Source of the DNA: Anaerobranca gottschalkii DSM 13577
Lineage (GTDB): Bacteria; Bacillota; Proteinivoracia; Proteinivoracales; Proteinivoracaceae
Assembly: GCF_900111575.1 (NCBI RefSeq)
Contig: NZ_FOIF01000007.1
Coordinates: 1-64,000, forward strand
Direction of reading: 5' to 3'
DNA: 64,000 nucleotides
The first letter of the stretch is position 1. The number at the start of each line of letters is the position of its first letter. A program made the translations under genes and the position numbers. Under the pieces are notes generated by a model, which saw nothing but the letters and a program-made list of their open reading frames with translations, was not told where the DNA came from and made no database searches. This document shows positions 42,204 to 50,193 of this stretch, piece after piece.

Positions 42204-43964
42204 TTATACTTCCATAATAATCGGTAATATCATTGGTCTTCTTCGGGTTTTTTCATATAGGGATTTCCCTAATTGGTCTCTAATGGCTTGTTTTAATTGG
42301 GCCCATTCTTTAATATTTTTATCTCTACATTTTTCTAAAGATTGAGCGACAATAGCTTTAGCTTCTTCAATTAACTGTTCGGATTCTCTAACATAAACAA
42401 AACCTCTAGAAACTATATCAGGACCGGCGATAATTTTGTTTGTACCTTTTTGTAGAGTAACTACAACAACTAAAATTCCATCTAATGAGAGTTGTTTTCT
42501 ATCCCTTAAAACTATGTTACCAACATCACCTACACCAAGGCCATCTATTAAAATATATCCTGAGGGAACACTACCAGTTATTTTTGCCTTTTCCTTTCCA
42601 ATTTCTAAAACATCACCGATTTCTATAGAAAATATGTTTTCTCTACTTATTCCTAAAGCCTCACCAATTTTTGCTAGATGAATACAATGCCTGTATTCTC
42701 CATGGACAGGAACTAAGTATTTAGGTCTAACTAAATTGATCATCATTTTAAGTTCTTCTTGACTAGCATGGCCAGAAACATGGATCCCTGAAACTGATTC
42801 ATATACAACATCTGCTCCCCTTTTAAAGAGATTATTGATAGTTTTAGAAACCAATTTTTCATTTCCTGGGATTGGAGAAGCAGCTATTACCACTGTATCC
42901 CCCGGCGCTATTTCGACCTTTCTATGTTCTGAATTAGCCATCCTAGTTAAAGCAGACATTGGCTCACCCTGACTACCAGTAGTAATCATTACAATTTCAT
43001 CATAATTGTAGCTATCTAAATCATCTAATTCTATTAACATCCCCTTAGGTACATTTAAATAACCAAGTTCCATTGCTGTATTAACTACATTGATCATACT
43101 TCTGCCATTGATACAAACTTTTTTGTTATATTTATAAGCTGCATCTAAAACTTGCTGTATTCTATGAACATTAGAAGCAAATGTCGCAATAATAATACGG
43201 CTTTTAGCTAGTCGGAATATTTCATCGATTGTATTACCAACAACCCTTTCAGACATAGTAAAACCTGGTCTTTCAGCATTAGTACAATCGGCAAATAGTG
43301 CTAATACACCTTTTCGACTAATTTCAGAAATCCTTTGAAAATCAGTTATTTGTCCATCGACAGGGGTTTGATCTATTTTAAAATCACCAGTATGCAAAAT
43401 TGTTCCTACAGGAGTAGTTATTGCCATTCCTACAGAATCCGGGATACTATGGTTTACTCGGAAAAATTCAACTTTAAAGTTTTTCCCAATTTGTATGGTA
43501 CTGTTCGGTTGTATTATATTTAAACTAACAGAATTTAAAATATTGTGTTCCCTTAATTTGTTTTCTAATAGACCTAATGTTAATTTTGTTCCGTAAACCG
43601 GTTTGTTTACATATTTTAAAATATATGGTAATCCACCAATATGATCTTCATGACCATGGGTTAATAAGATTGCCTTTACTTTATCTAAATTATCTGTTAA
43701 ATAAGTAAAGTCCGGAATCACCAAATCAATTCCTAACATGTCTTCTTCAGGAAATTTTAGTCCTCCATCGATAACTAAAATTTCATCTTTGTATTCTACA
43801 ACATACATGTTCTTACCTATTTCGCCGACCCCACCTAAGGAAATAAATTTTATTGTTTCTTCTTTTTGTGTGCGACGTCTTTTAGTACTTTTATTACCAT
43901 TAACTTTATTACCATTTCCATTGCTGGTTTTATTATTTGTTTGTGAAGAATTATTGTTTGTCAT
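42204..43964 (-). CDS. rnj: Ribonuclease J
   Basis: A 586-aa metallo-beta-lactamase RNase with 5'-3' exo- and endonuclease activity. The metal motif HGHEDHIGG is at 103-111, followed by HTGDF and the beta-CASP region; a C-terminal domain ends the protein. A 35-residue Asn/Lys-rich N-terminal tail is unusual and may be disordered. The gene position matches B. subtilis rnjB (ymfA). GGAGGTG is 15 nt before the ATG, a long spacing with a T7 run between, so the true start may be less simple than it looks. Confidence 0.95.
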   Translation of the reverse strand: MTNNNSSQTNNKTSNGNGNKVNGNKSTKRRRTQKEETIKFISLGGVGEIGKNMYVVEYKDEILVIDGGLKFPEEDMLGIDLVIPDFTYLTDNLDKVKAILLTHGHEDHIGGLPYILKYVNKPVYGTKLTLGLLENKLREHNILNSVSLNIIQPNSTIQIGKNFKVEFFRVNHSIPDSVGMAITTPVGTILHTGDFKIDQTPVDGQITDFQRISEISRKGVLALFADCTNAERPGFTMSERVVGNTIDEIFRLAKSRIIIATFASNVHRIQQVLDAAYKYNKKVCINGRSMINVVNTAMELGYLNVPKGMLIELDDLDSYNYDEIVMITTGSQGEPMSALTRMANSEHRKVEIAPGDTVVIAASPIPGNEKLVSKTINNLFKRGADVVYESVSGIHVSGHASQEELKMMINLVRPKYLVPVHGEYRHCIHLAKIGEALGISRENIFSIEIGDVLEIGKEKAKITGSVPSGYILIDGLGVGDVGNIVLRDRKQLSLDGILVVVVTLQKGTNKIIAGPDIVSRGFVYVRESEQLIEEAKAIVAQSLEKCRDKNIKEWAQLKQAIRDQLGKSLYEKTRRRPMILPIIMEV

Positions 43965-44062
43965 TCTAAAAAAATTACACCTCCAAAATTTCTTTGTTAT
44001 TAGTTTAACCCGAACACAACCAATTAAAGTTATTATACACTAATTGGATAAAAAAAACAATT

Positions 44063-44095
44063 AAAAATTAAAGCAGGAACTTAATCCTGCTTTAA
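44063..44095 (-). terminator. dapA terminator
   Basis: An 11-bp stem, TTAAAGCAGGA (44068-44078) with TCCTGCTTTAA (44085-44095), then T-rich sequence on the minus strand. Confidence 0.88.
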
Positions 44096-44959
44096 TTCTT
44101 TTAAAGTCTTTTTGATTAGGTCTACAGTGCTATCACTAGGTGAACATAGTGGTAGTCTACATTGACCTGCATTAAATCCTATCAAATTCATAGCTAATTT
44201 AACGGGGATAGGATTACTTTCTACAAATAAATTTTTAAAAATAGGCATTAATTTTAGATGGATCATTGTAGCTTTTTTTACATCACCCTTTGAAAAACTT
44301 TCTATCATTTCTTTAATTTCTTTACCTACAATATGACTAGCTACAGATACCACCCCAATTGCTCCAACAGAAAGCATTGGTAAGGTCAATGAATCATCTC
44401 CACTCAATACCTGGATTTCATCACCACAAAGTCTAACTATTTCACTAACCTGATTTAAGTCTCCTGAAGCCTCTTTAATAGCCACAATATTTTCTATCTT
44501 AGCTAATTCTTTTACCGTTTGGGGTAATAAATTACAGCCGGTTCTTGAAGGAACGTTGTATAGCATTATAGGTAGTGATGTGCTTTGGGCAATTTTTTCA
44601 AAATGCAAATATAATCCTTTTTGAGTTGGTTTATTGTAATAAGGTGTGACAACCATTATTCCATCTATGCCCTTTTTTTCAAATTCCTTAACAGTTTTTA
44701 TAACTTCTTCTGTGTTATTCCCTCCAACACCTACTACTATTTTACATTGACCTTTTAATTCTTCCATTACCTCTTCTACAAGTTTAATTTTTTCCTCTAA
44801 AGTCAAGGTAGGAGATTCCCCTGTGGTACCAATTAAAACTAAACCATCATTTCCATTTTCCATTAAATGTCTAGCAATTTTTTTTGCCTCTTGATAATTA
44901 ACCCTTCCTTTAGTATCAAAAGGAGTAACCATAGCTGTTAATAATCTACCAAAAATCAT
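44081..44959 (-). CDS. dapA: DapA, 4-hydroxy-tetrahydrodipicolinate synthase
   Basis: A 292-aa aldolase-type enzyme condensing pyruvate with aspartate semialdehyde. Lys in NIVAIKEASGD (near 161) forms the Schiff base; Tyr in MVVTPYYNKPTQKG (near 133) and TTGESPTL (near 44-51) complete the active site. Its product feeds diaminopimelate and lysine, and is oxidised to dipicolinate by DpaA/DpaB, encoded upstream. It is last in the dpaA-dpaB-asd-dapG-dapA operon, 17 bp after dapG. Confidence 0.97.
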   Translation of the reverse strand: MIFGRLLTAMVTPFDTKGRVNYQEAKKIARHLMENGNDGLVLIGTTGESPTLTLEEKIKLVEEVMEELKGQCKIVVGVGGNNTEEVIKTVKEFEKKGIDGIMVVTPYYNKPTQKGLYLHFEKIAQSTSLPIMLYNVPSRTGCNLLPQTVKELAKIENIVAIKEASGDLNQVSEIVRLCGDEIQVLSGDDSLTLPMLSVGAIGVVSVASHIVGKEIKEMIESFSKGDVKKATMIHLKLMPIFKNLFVESNPIPVKLAMNLIGFNAGQCRLPLCSPSDSTVDLIKKTLKELKQD

Positions 44960-44976
44960 TTAATATCACCTCTTTT

Positions 44977-46179
44977 TTAAATTAAATGGTTATGCAATGC
45001 TTTAATACAATCAGTTGCATACTTACTTTCTACTAAGATGGAAATGTTGATATGGGAATCAGCAGTTTGAATAATGGGGACATTTAACTCTACTAAAGGT
45101 TGCAAAATTTTAGCCATTACTCCCGGCTTACCTTTCATAGCTACACCTACAACGGTTATTTTAGTGCAATTTTCCGTGTACTCAAAATCAACTTCTGCTG
45201 CCTTTAAAATTTGAATTACTGTTTCCGTTTCATTACCCTTTACTACAAAGGCTTTAGTATAAGGTGAAATAGAAATCAAATCTAGACTAATACCTTTTGC
45301 AGCTAATTTATCTAGAAGGTCATAATCTTTTTGCAGTTCATAGTTGTTAGTATTAATTTTAAAATGGGTTAGACCATCTATATTAGCAATACCAGTGATA
45401 ATTCTAGAAAGTTCCCATTTATCTTTACTGCTTTGATCATGATGGGTAATTAATGTTCCAATGTGTTGTGATGCTAAAGATTTAATCCACAAATTGACAT
45501 CATGTTGCATTGCAATTTCAACTGCCCGTGGATGAATAACTTTTGCGCCATCATGGGCTAAATTGAAAACTTCCTGATATGTTATTTCATTGATTATTTT
45601 TGCTTCTGGTACTACTCGGGGATCTGCTGTCATTATACCTTCTACATCAGTATAAATTTCTATATCTTTAGCATTCAAAGCTATGCCTAATGCTACAGCA
45701 GTAATATCACTACCTCCCCGTCCTAAAGTAGTAATTTCTCCTTCTTCTGTTATTCCCTGAAAACCAGTAGCTATTACTACTGAATATTCTTTAAAATAAT
45801 TTTCTATTCGAGTAGTATCAATTTTCTTTATTTTAGCATCTGTAAAATTATCATCAGTAAATATTCCCATATTCCATCCTGTTACGATTTTAGCTTTGAT
45901 ACTAAACCTATCGAAATTGCTTCCCAAAATAGCTGCTGAAATAATTTCACCACAGGATAATAGAATATCTTGTTTATCTTTAGAAGTTTTCTTTTTATCA
46001 ATTAACCCCAATAAGGTATCTGTTGCATAAGGAGCCCCTTTTCTTCCCATAGCTGAAACAACTACTAAAAATTTTGTCTGGGGATTTTGAGCTATTTGTG
46101 CAGCTATCTTTTTAACTATCATTTCCCTTTGTTCTGAGGTAGCTAAAGAGGTTCCACCAAATTTCTGAACAATAATCAC
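44977..46179 (-). CDS. dapG: DapG, aspartokinase
   Basis: A 400-aa aspartate kinase, the first step of the DAP/lysine/threonine/methionine branch. The kinase domain shows VQKFGGTS (4-11), GRGGSDITAVALG and the YTDVEGIMTADPR motif. Two C-terminal ACT domains (about 265-400) suggest feedback control; operon position suggests the DAP-sensitive type. The GTG start has AAAGGAGAG upstream. It lies 20 bp after asd. Confidence 0.95.
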   Translation of the reverse strand: MIIVQKFGGTSLATSEQREMIVKKIAAQIAQNPQTKFLVVVSAMGRKGAPYATDTLLGLIDKKKTSKDKQDILLSCGEIISAAILGSNFDRFSIKAKIVTGWNMGIFTDDNFTDAKIKKIDTTRIENYFKEYSVVIATGFQGITEEGEITTLGRGGSDITAVALGIALNAKDIEIYTDVEGIMTADPRVVPEAKIINEITYQEVFNLAHDGAKVIHPRAVEIAMQHDVNLWIKSLASQHIGTLITHHDQSSKDKWELSRIITGIANIDGLTHFKINTNNYELQKDYDLLDKLAAKGISLDLISISPYTKAFVVKGNETETVIQILKAAEVDFEYTENCTKITVVGVAMKGKPGVMAKILQPLVELNVPIIQTADSHINISILVESKYATDCIKALHNHLI

Positions 46180-46199
46180 GGCAAATCTCTCCTTTAGGG

Positions 46200-47234
46200 T
46201 TAAATTAAATTATTTTCTATTAGATAAAGTAAAATTTGAAGGCCATTATAAGCTGCACCTTTTCTAACGTTGTCAGCTACAATCCACATGTTTAATCCAT
46301 GTTCTACTGAATTATCTCTACGGATTCGACCTACAAAAACTTCATTTTTTCCTGAAACATGTAAGGGGGTTGGGTAAACTTGGTTTTTAATATCATCCAT
46401 TACAATAATGGACTGCTGTTTTTTAAGATATTCTTTAAATTCTTCTATGTTTATATCTTTATAGGTTTCTACATTAACAGATTCACTGTGACATCTAAAA
46501 ACAGGTACCCTAACTGTAGTAACAGTAATAGGGAGCTCAGGAATGTTTAAAATTTTCCTAGTCTCATTTATCATTTTGTGTTCTTCTTTAGTGTAACCAT
46601 CATCCTCAAATAAATCTATTTGAGGTAAGATATTATTAAACATCTGATAAAAGACTTTATCTGCTGCTACAGGTAAAACTTTAGGCTCATATGTTGTTCC
46701 TTTTCCATAAGCCAATATTTGATTATTTAATTCGTCTACACCCTTTTGACCTGCTCCAGAAACACTTTGATAGGTAGATACAACTACCCTTTTCAATCCA
46801 TAAAGATCTTCAATGTGTTTTAAGATAACGGCCAATTGTATTGTTGAACAGTTAGGATTTGCTATGATTTTCCCTTTATATCGGTGTAATTCATAACCAT
46901 TTACCTCAGGAACAATCAATGGAATATCTTTATCCATGCGAAAATAACTGCTGTTATCTATGACCATTGTATTTCCCTCGGCAAATAATGGTCCGTACTT
47001 TTTGCTTATTGAAGAACCAGCACAGAAAAATGCCACATCTATCTTTTCCTTTAAAGCTTCTTCTACAGTAATTAGTTTTATTTCTTCATCTTTAAACTGT
47101 ACTTTTTGTCCTTTTGACCTTTCCGATGCTACTAAATAAAGATTAGCTACTATATCCCATTGGGCAAGGGAGTTTAAAAACTCCCTCCCAACTAATCCTG
47201 TAGCACCTACTATAGCAATATTATATTTTTTCAT
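46200..47234 (-). CDS. asd: Asd, aspartate-semialdehyde dehydrogenase
   Basis: A 344-aa NADP enzyme reducing aspartyl phosphate to the semialdehyde used by DapA. The N-terminal NADP motif is GATGLVGREF (10-19); the catalytic Cys is in NPNCSTIQLA (near 127); RVPVFRCHSESVNVE carries the catalytic His. Full length. The ATG lies 8 bp after dpaB and is in the sporulation-linked dpa-asd-dap operon. Confidence 0.97.
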   Translation of the reverse strand: MKKYNIAIVGATGLVGREFLNSLAQWDIVANLYLVASERSKGQKVQFKDEEIKLITVEEALKEKIDVAFFCAGSSISKKYGPLFAEGNTMVIDNSSYFRMDKDIPLIVPEVNGYELHRYKGKIIANPNCSTIQLAVILKHIEDLYGLKRVVVSTYQSVSGAGQKGVDELNNQILAYGKGTTYEPKVLPVAADKVFYQMFNNILPQIDLFEDDGYTKEEHKMINETRKILNIPELPITVTTVRVPVFRCHSESVNVETYKDINIEEFKEYLKKQQSIIVMDDIKNQVYPTPLHVSGKNEVFVGRIRRDNSVEHGLNMWIVADNVRKGAAYNGLQILLYLIENNLI

Positions 47235-47242
47235 GTTATCAC

Positions 47243-47827
47243 CTACTTATATTGAATTAATATTGGTTGTATTTGCTTTTTATTCAATGCAGCTATTATA
47301 GTTTCCTCTAACTTACTTAAATCTGCTACCATAGAGAAAGGTTTAGATTGTGGATCATCTTGACCAAAGGGAACAAAATAAATATTTTTTTGTGATAATA
47401 GTTTACCTAAGTTTACTGCGTTTTGACTTAAGGCATCATTAGTAGCAATTGCTAAAACAACAGGCTTATCATTTCGAAGATGGGCTTTAATAGCCATCAT
47501 AGCTCCATTATCAGTAATGGAATTTGCCAGCTTTGCTAAAGTGTTTCCCGTACATGGTAGTACAATGAGAATATCTAAAAAGTTATTAGGCCCAATAGGT
47601 TCAGCTTCCACAATAGTCTGAATAACCTTTTTACCGGTTATTTCCTCTAGTTGTTTGATCCAATCTTCCCCTTTACCAAATTTGGTATCTGTTTTAATAG
47701 AGTTAGATATTACTGGAAATAGTTCATAGCCCTTATCTAATAATTTTATCAAAGGTTGTATTATTTTGGCAAGGGTACAATGGGAACCTGTTACAACGAC
47801 ACCAATTTTCAAATTATTATTTGTCAT
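47243..47827 (-). CDS. dpaB: DpaB (SpoVFB), dipicolinate synthase flavoprotein subunit
   Basis: A 194-aa flavoprotein of the UbiX/PPC-decarboxylase fold: GVVVTGSHCTLAK near the N terminus and VLPCTGNTLAKLANSITDNG. With DpaA it converts DapA product into dipicolinic acid, the calcium chelator of the spore core. The start at 47827 has GGAGGGGAAAACT upstream and overlaps the dpaA stop by 11 bp, so the two subunits are translationally coupled. Confidence 0.95.
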   Translation of the reverse strand: MTNNNLKIGVVVTGSHCTLAKIIQPLIKLLDKGYELFPVISNSIKTDTKFGKGEDWIKQLEEITGKKVIQTIVEAEPIGPNNFLDILIVLPCTGNTLAKLANSITDNGAMMAIKAHLRNDKPVVLAIATNDALSQNAVNLGKLLSQKNIYFVPFGQDDPQSKPFSMVADLSKLEETIIAALNKKQIQPILIQYK

Positions 47828-48695
47828 AGTTTTCCCCTCCCAAAAAATTAGAATATACATCGGCTAAGATTTTAGCAGCCGTTTTCGGGGCTACTATACC
47901 TGGTAAGCCCGGTGCTAACAAAGCCTTTATTCCCTTTTCTTTTGCATATTCAAAATCTACTCCCCCTGGAGCTGAAGCTATATCGATAATTACTTCACAG
48001 TTTAAACAAAGATCTAGTTTTTCTTTAGGGAGTACAAGACTAGGTGCTGTATTATAAATAAAGTCCATTTTGGGCAATGTTTTATCTAATTCTTCTGAAG
48101 TTACTGGAGTAAAACCCATTTCAAAGGCTCGAGCCAAATTGACTTTATTTCTAGCATATACATATACTTTACTATCTAGTCCTTTTAAGAGTCTAGCCAA
48201 AGTCATACCACATCTTCCTAAACCGATTACCAATGAATTGCTATTATGGATAGTTATTTCACTATTTTCCATAGCCATTTGTATAGCTCCCTCTGCTGAA
48301 GGAATGGAATTTAAAATAGCAAGTTCATCGTCTTCAGCTACTTCTAACAGATTAATTTGGTAAATATTGCAGTAATTTTTAAACCATTGTCTAGCAAATC
48401 CTATAATAATCAGTGAATTTGCAGGTAGAATTTTAAAAAAATCTTCATCTATTACAATTTCTTCAGAAGAATATTTACTTCTCACTCCACCCTTTACATT
48501 AGTCCCTGATAAAGGAAAAATTAGTACTGGATAATCATCTTTAAATAACTGGTCCTTTAATTTTATTAAATCAAATCTCTCATATCCTAATTTATCAAAA
48601 CCCCAGAGGTTAATCTTAAACCCCTTTTCTTCTAGTATTTTTTTTAAATAAATGTCCCGATCATCTCCACCAATAATATGAAGAACTCTATACAT
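47817..48695 (-). CDS. dpaA: DpaA (SpoVFA), dipicolinate synthase dehydrogenase subunit
   Basis: A 292-aa NAD(P)-binding protein. MYRVLHIIGGDDRDIYLKK starts the catalytic domain; the Rossmann loop is LVIGLGRCGMTLARLL (near 154-169). The start at 48695 has GGGGAGGTGAAAATT upstream; the frame extends to 48803 but runs into the mobile element and a terminator. It opens the dpaA-dpaB-asd-dapG-dapA operon, so spore dipicolinate and its precursor are made together. In B. subtilis this operon is controlled by sigma-K in the mother cell; I could not confirm a sigma-K promoter here. Confidence 0.95.
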   Translation of the reverse strand: MYRVLHIIGGDDRDIYLKKILEEKGFKINLWGFDKLGYERFDLIKLKDQLFKDDYPVLIFPLSGTNVKGGVRSKYSSEEIVIDEDFFKILPANSLIIIGFARQWFKNYCNIYQINLLEVAEDDELAILNSIPSAEGAIQMAMENSEITIHNSNSLVIGLGRCGMTLARLLKGLDSKVYVYARNKVNLARAFEMGFTPVTSEELDKTLPKMDFIYNTAPSLVLPKEKLDLCLNCEVIIDIASAPGGVDFEYAKEKGIKALLAPGLPGIVAPKTAAKILADVYSNFLGGENYDK

Positions 48696-48745
48696 AATTT
48701 TCACCTCCCCTTCCATCATATGATTTTTACCCAAAAAAGACACAA

Positions 48746-48769
48746 AAAAAACGCCATCAGGCGTTTTTA
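48746..48769 (-). terminator. Distal copy of the duplicated terminator hairpin (left repeat of element copy B)
   Basis: Perfect hairpin AAAAACGCC/GGCGTTTTT in the minus-strand reading, followed by a T8 tract. It is a 21/24 direct copy of 49041-49064 across the element, and the only one with a T tract. Confidence 0.85.
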
Positions 48770-49040
48770 CAGACTGAAAACAAACTATAGACAAAGTCAT
48801 CATCAGCTGTGGTAATTAAACAAAGATACGATTAAGTTGAGGAGATAGATTTAAGAGCTGATTAGATAAAAGGAAGAAGGGGTGAGGAACAGGACGTTCC
48901 GAAAGCTCTATTGAGCCATGGACGGCGAATTAGAGCGGTACCCTTCTTCCTTTTAGATAGAAGCCTTAAATCTCGACGTAGAACTTTGTTAGAATGTTTA
49001 ATTACTACAGCCTTTAAAAAATGACTTTGTCTACAAACTG
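48770..49040 (-). mobile_element. 271-bp non-coding palindromic element, copy B
   Basis: The same element as at 26302-26572, in the opposite orientation, exactly 271 bp, with about nine substitutions and no indels by my count (about 97% identity). It starts CAG and ends CTG on each strand and contains no ORF of note. It fills the gap between the YflT-like gene and dpaA. Direct repeats of 24 bp flank it, each a terminator hairpin. Near-identity of the copies and imperfect flanking repeats suggest fairly recent movement with some decay since. Confidence 0.9.
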
Positions 49041-49064
49041 TAAAAACGACATTAGGCGTTTTTA
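49041..49064 (-). terminator. Proximal, decayed copy of the duplicated terminator hairpin (right repeat of element copy B)
   Basis: The stem now has a C-T mismatch (CGCC against GTCG), and there is no T tract before the element. It overlaps the stop codon of the YflT-like gene. Confidence 0.75.
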
Positions 49065-49634
49065 ATGTACTTTTACTTCTTTAACATTATTTTCTCTCAA
49101 TATTTTAATTACCTTATCTTTATCTTCTTCTGAACAATTGATTATTGTAATAAAATCCCCTGCATGTAATTGTTGTTCATAGTATTTAGAGTGTTCCTCA
49201 GGTATACCATAGTCCACTAACCCCCCTGCTACTCCCCCCGTCAAAGCACCTGTTAAAATCCCCGCTAAGGGTCCAGCGGCAATAATAGGTCCTGCACCTG
49301 GTATAATGAACAATCCTGCTCCTAAAGCTAAACCTGATAATCCACCTAAAGCACCGCCAATAATTGTTCCATCAGCTAAATTTTGGTCTTCATAAGATAG
49401 TTCCCTATATTGTCCCCCTTCCATTAGAGGTTCAATTCCATCATATGAATATTTAGATAAATATTCCATACCTTCAGCTCGATAATTACTATTATTTTCA
49501 CCACGATATTGCTCTTCAACTTTATGTTTTGCTAAAATAGAAATTTCTCCTTTTATCCCTTTTTCCCTTAACTCTTTAACAGCTTTTTCAGCAGTATGAT
49601 TATCTTTAAAAAAACCAACTATTTTTCTATCCAT
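49062..49634 (-). CDS. General-stress-type protein with glycine-zipper segment (YflT/DUF1269-like)
   Basis: A 190-aa protein. The N terminus (KIVGFFKDNHTAEKAVKELREKGI) and C terminus (HAGDFITIINCSEEDKDKVIKILRENNVKEVKV) match the repeated fold of YflT/GSP17M-like stress proteins. The middle (about 88-145) is a Gly/Ala-rich hydrophobic segment typical of glycine zippers, so it may insert in or contact a membrane. Function unknown. ATG start after AAAGGAGGATTCCC. Its terminator was interrupted by element copy B. Confidence 0.72.
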   Translation of the reverse strand: MDRKIVGFFKDNHTAEKAVKELREKGIKGEISILAKHKVEEQYRGENNSNYRAEGMEYLSKYSYDGIEPLMEGGQYRELSYEDQNLADGTIIGGALGGLSGLALGAGLFIIPGAGPIIAAGPLAGILTGALTGGVAGGLVDYGIPEEHSKYYEQQLHAGDFITIINCSEEDKDKVIKILRENNVKEVKVH

Positions 49635-49692
49635 GGGAATCCTCCTTTGTTTTTTAATAGCATTCCCACGAATATTTAAAATTAAACAAGGA

Positions 49693-49941
49693 TTAATCTG
49701 ATTGAGTTATATCGATAATAATTGTATCTTCTCCAATTTTTTTAATGGATTTCCATGATATACTGCGAGTTTTTTCACTTCCCCATACCCCTTGAAACAA
49801 ACCAATTCTCTCAGGAATTATTATTTCTAGGATTTGACCAGTTTCTAGATCGATGGATAAATCACAATTTCCCACCAGACCTAATTTTCTGCCATCTGAA
49901 TAATTTATTATTTCTTTATTTTCTAATTCAGAAAATCTCAT
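49693..49941 (-). CDS. ymxH: YmxH/YlmC-type PRC-barrel sporulation protein
   Basis: An 82-aa PRC-barrel protein: MRFSELENKEIINYSDGRKLG, then the beta-barrel and ISWKSIKKIGEDTIIIDI. Members of this family are widely conserved in spore formers, and one is a sporulation gene of the YlmC/YmxH group. In B. subtilis ymxH lies directly before spoVFA; here a stress-protein gene and the mobile element come between. The ATG follows GGATAATATATT, a weak site, 6 bp after the spo0E-like gene. Confidence 0.88.
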   Translation of the reverse strand: MRFSELENKEIINYSDGRKLGLVGNCDLSIDLETGQILEIIIPERIGLFQGVWGSEKTRSISWKSIKKIGEDTIIIDITQSD

Positions 49942-49947
49942 AATATA

Positions 49948-50136
49948 TTATCCTCCCTTTTTATTAGTGAGGCGATAATACTCGTTAATCTTACAATCTA
50001 AGGCTTTGCTTATTCTTAAAATTTCTTGACTATTAAGTCCTTTATCTCTATTATTTTTCTCATATTCTGCTAGATTTTTTCTTAATGACTCAATTTCCTT
50101 TAACAAGTCATTTACTTTCTGAGAGTCCTGTATCAC
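49948..50136 (-). CDS. Spo0E-family aspartyl-phosphate phosphatase-like protein
   Basis: A 62-aa, two-helix protein. The second helix carries RISKALDCKINEYYRL, matching the Spo0E signature (S-x2-LD-x2-I-x2-Y). Family members dephosphorylate Spo0A~P and delay sporulation. The first helix is a coiled-coil-like Glu/Lys-rich stretch. The GTG start has GGGGTGG upstream. It occupies the place of mlpA in the B. subtilis order, between ylxY and ymxH. The family call rests on a short motif. Confidence 0.65.
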   Translation of the reverse strand: MIQDSQKVNDLLKEIESLRKNLAEYEKNNRDKGLNSQEILRISKALDCKINEYYRLTNKKGG

Positions 50137-50193
50137 TTTGCCACCCCTTTCTGACTTTAATAATATAATTCTACCTTCCTATAATAAACTCCT

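Noticed and set aside
48708-48740. Sigma-K promoter for dpaA
   Set aside because: CATATGATG resembles the -10, but no AC-type -35 lies at the right distance, and the transcript would start almost on the ribosome-binding site. The expected regulation is known from B. subtilis, but I cannot show the site.
48696-49061. Lysine riboswitch or T-box before the dap/dpa operon
   Set aside because: The interval is filled by the mobile element and terminator repeats; no lysine-element or T-box sequence (TGG-type T box) is seen.
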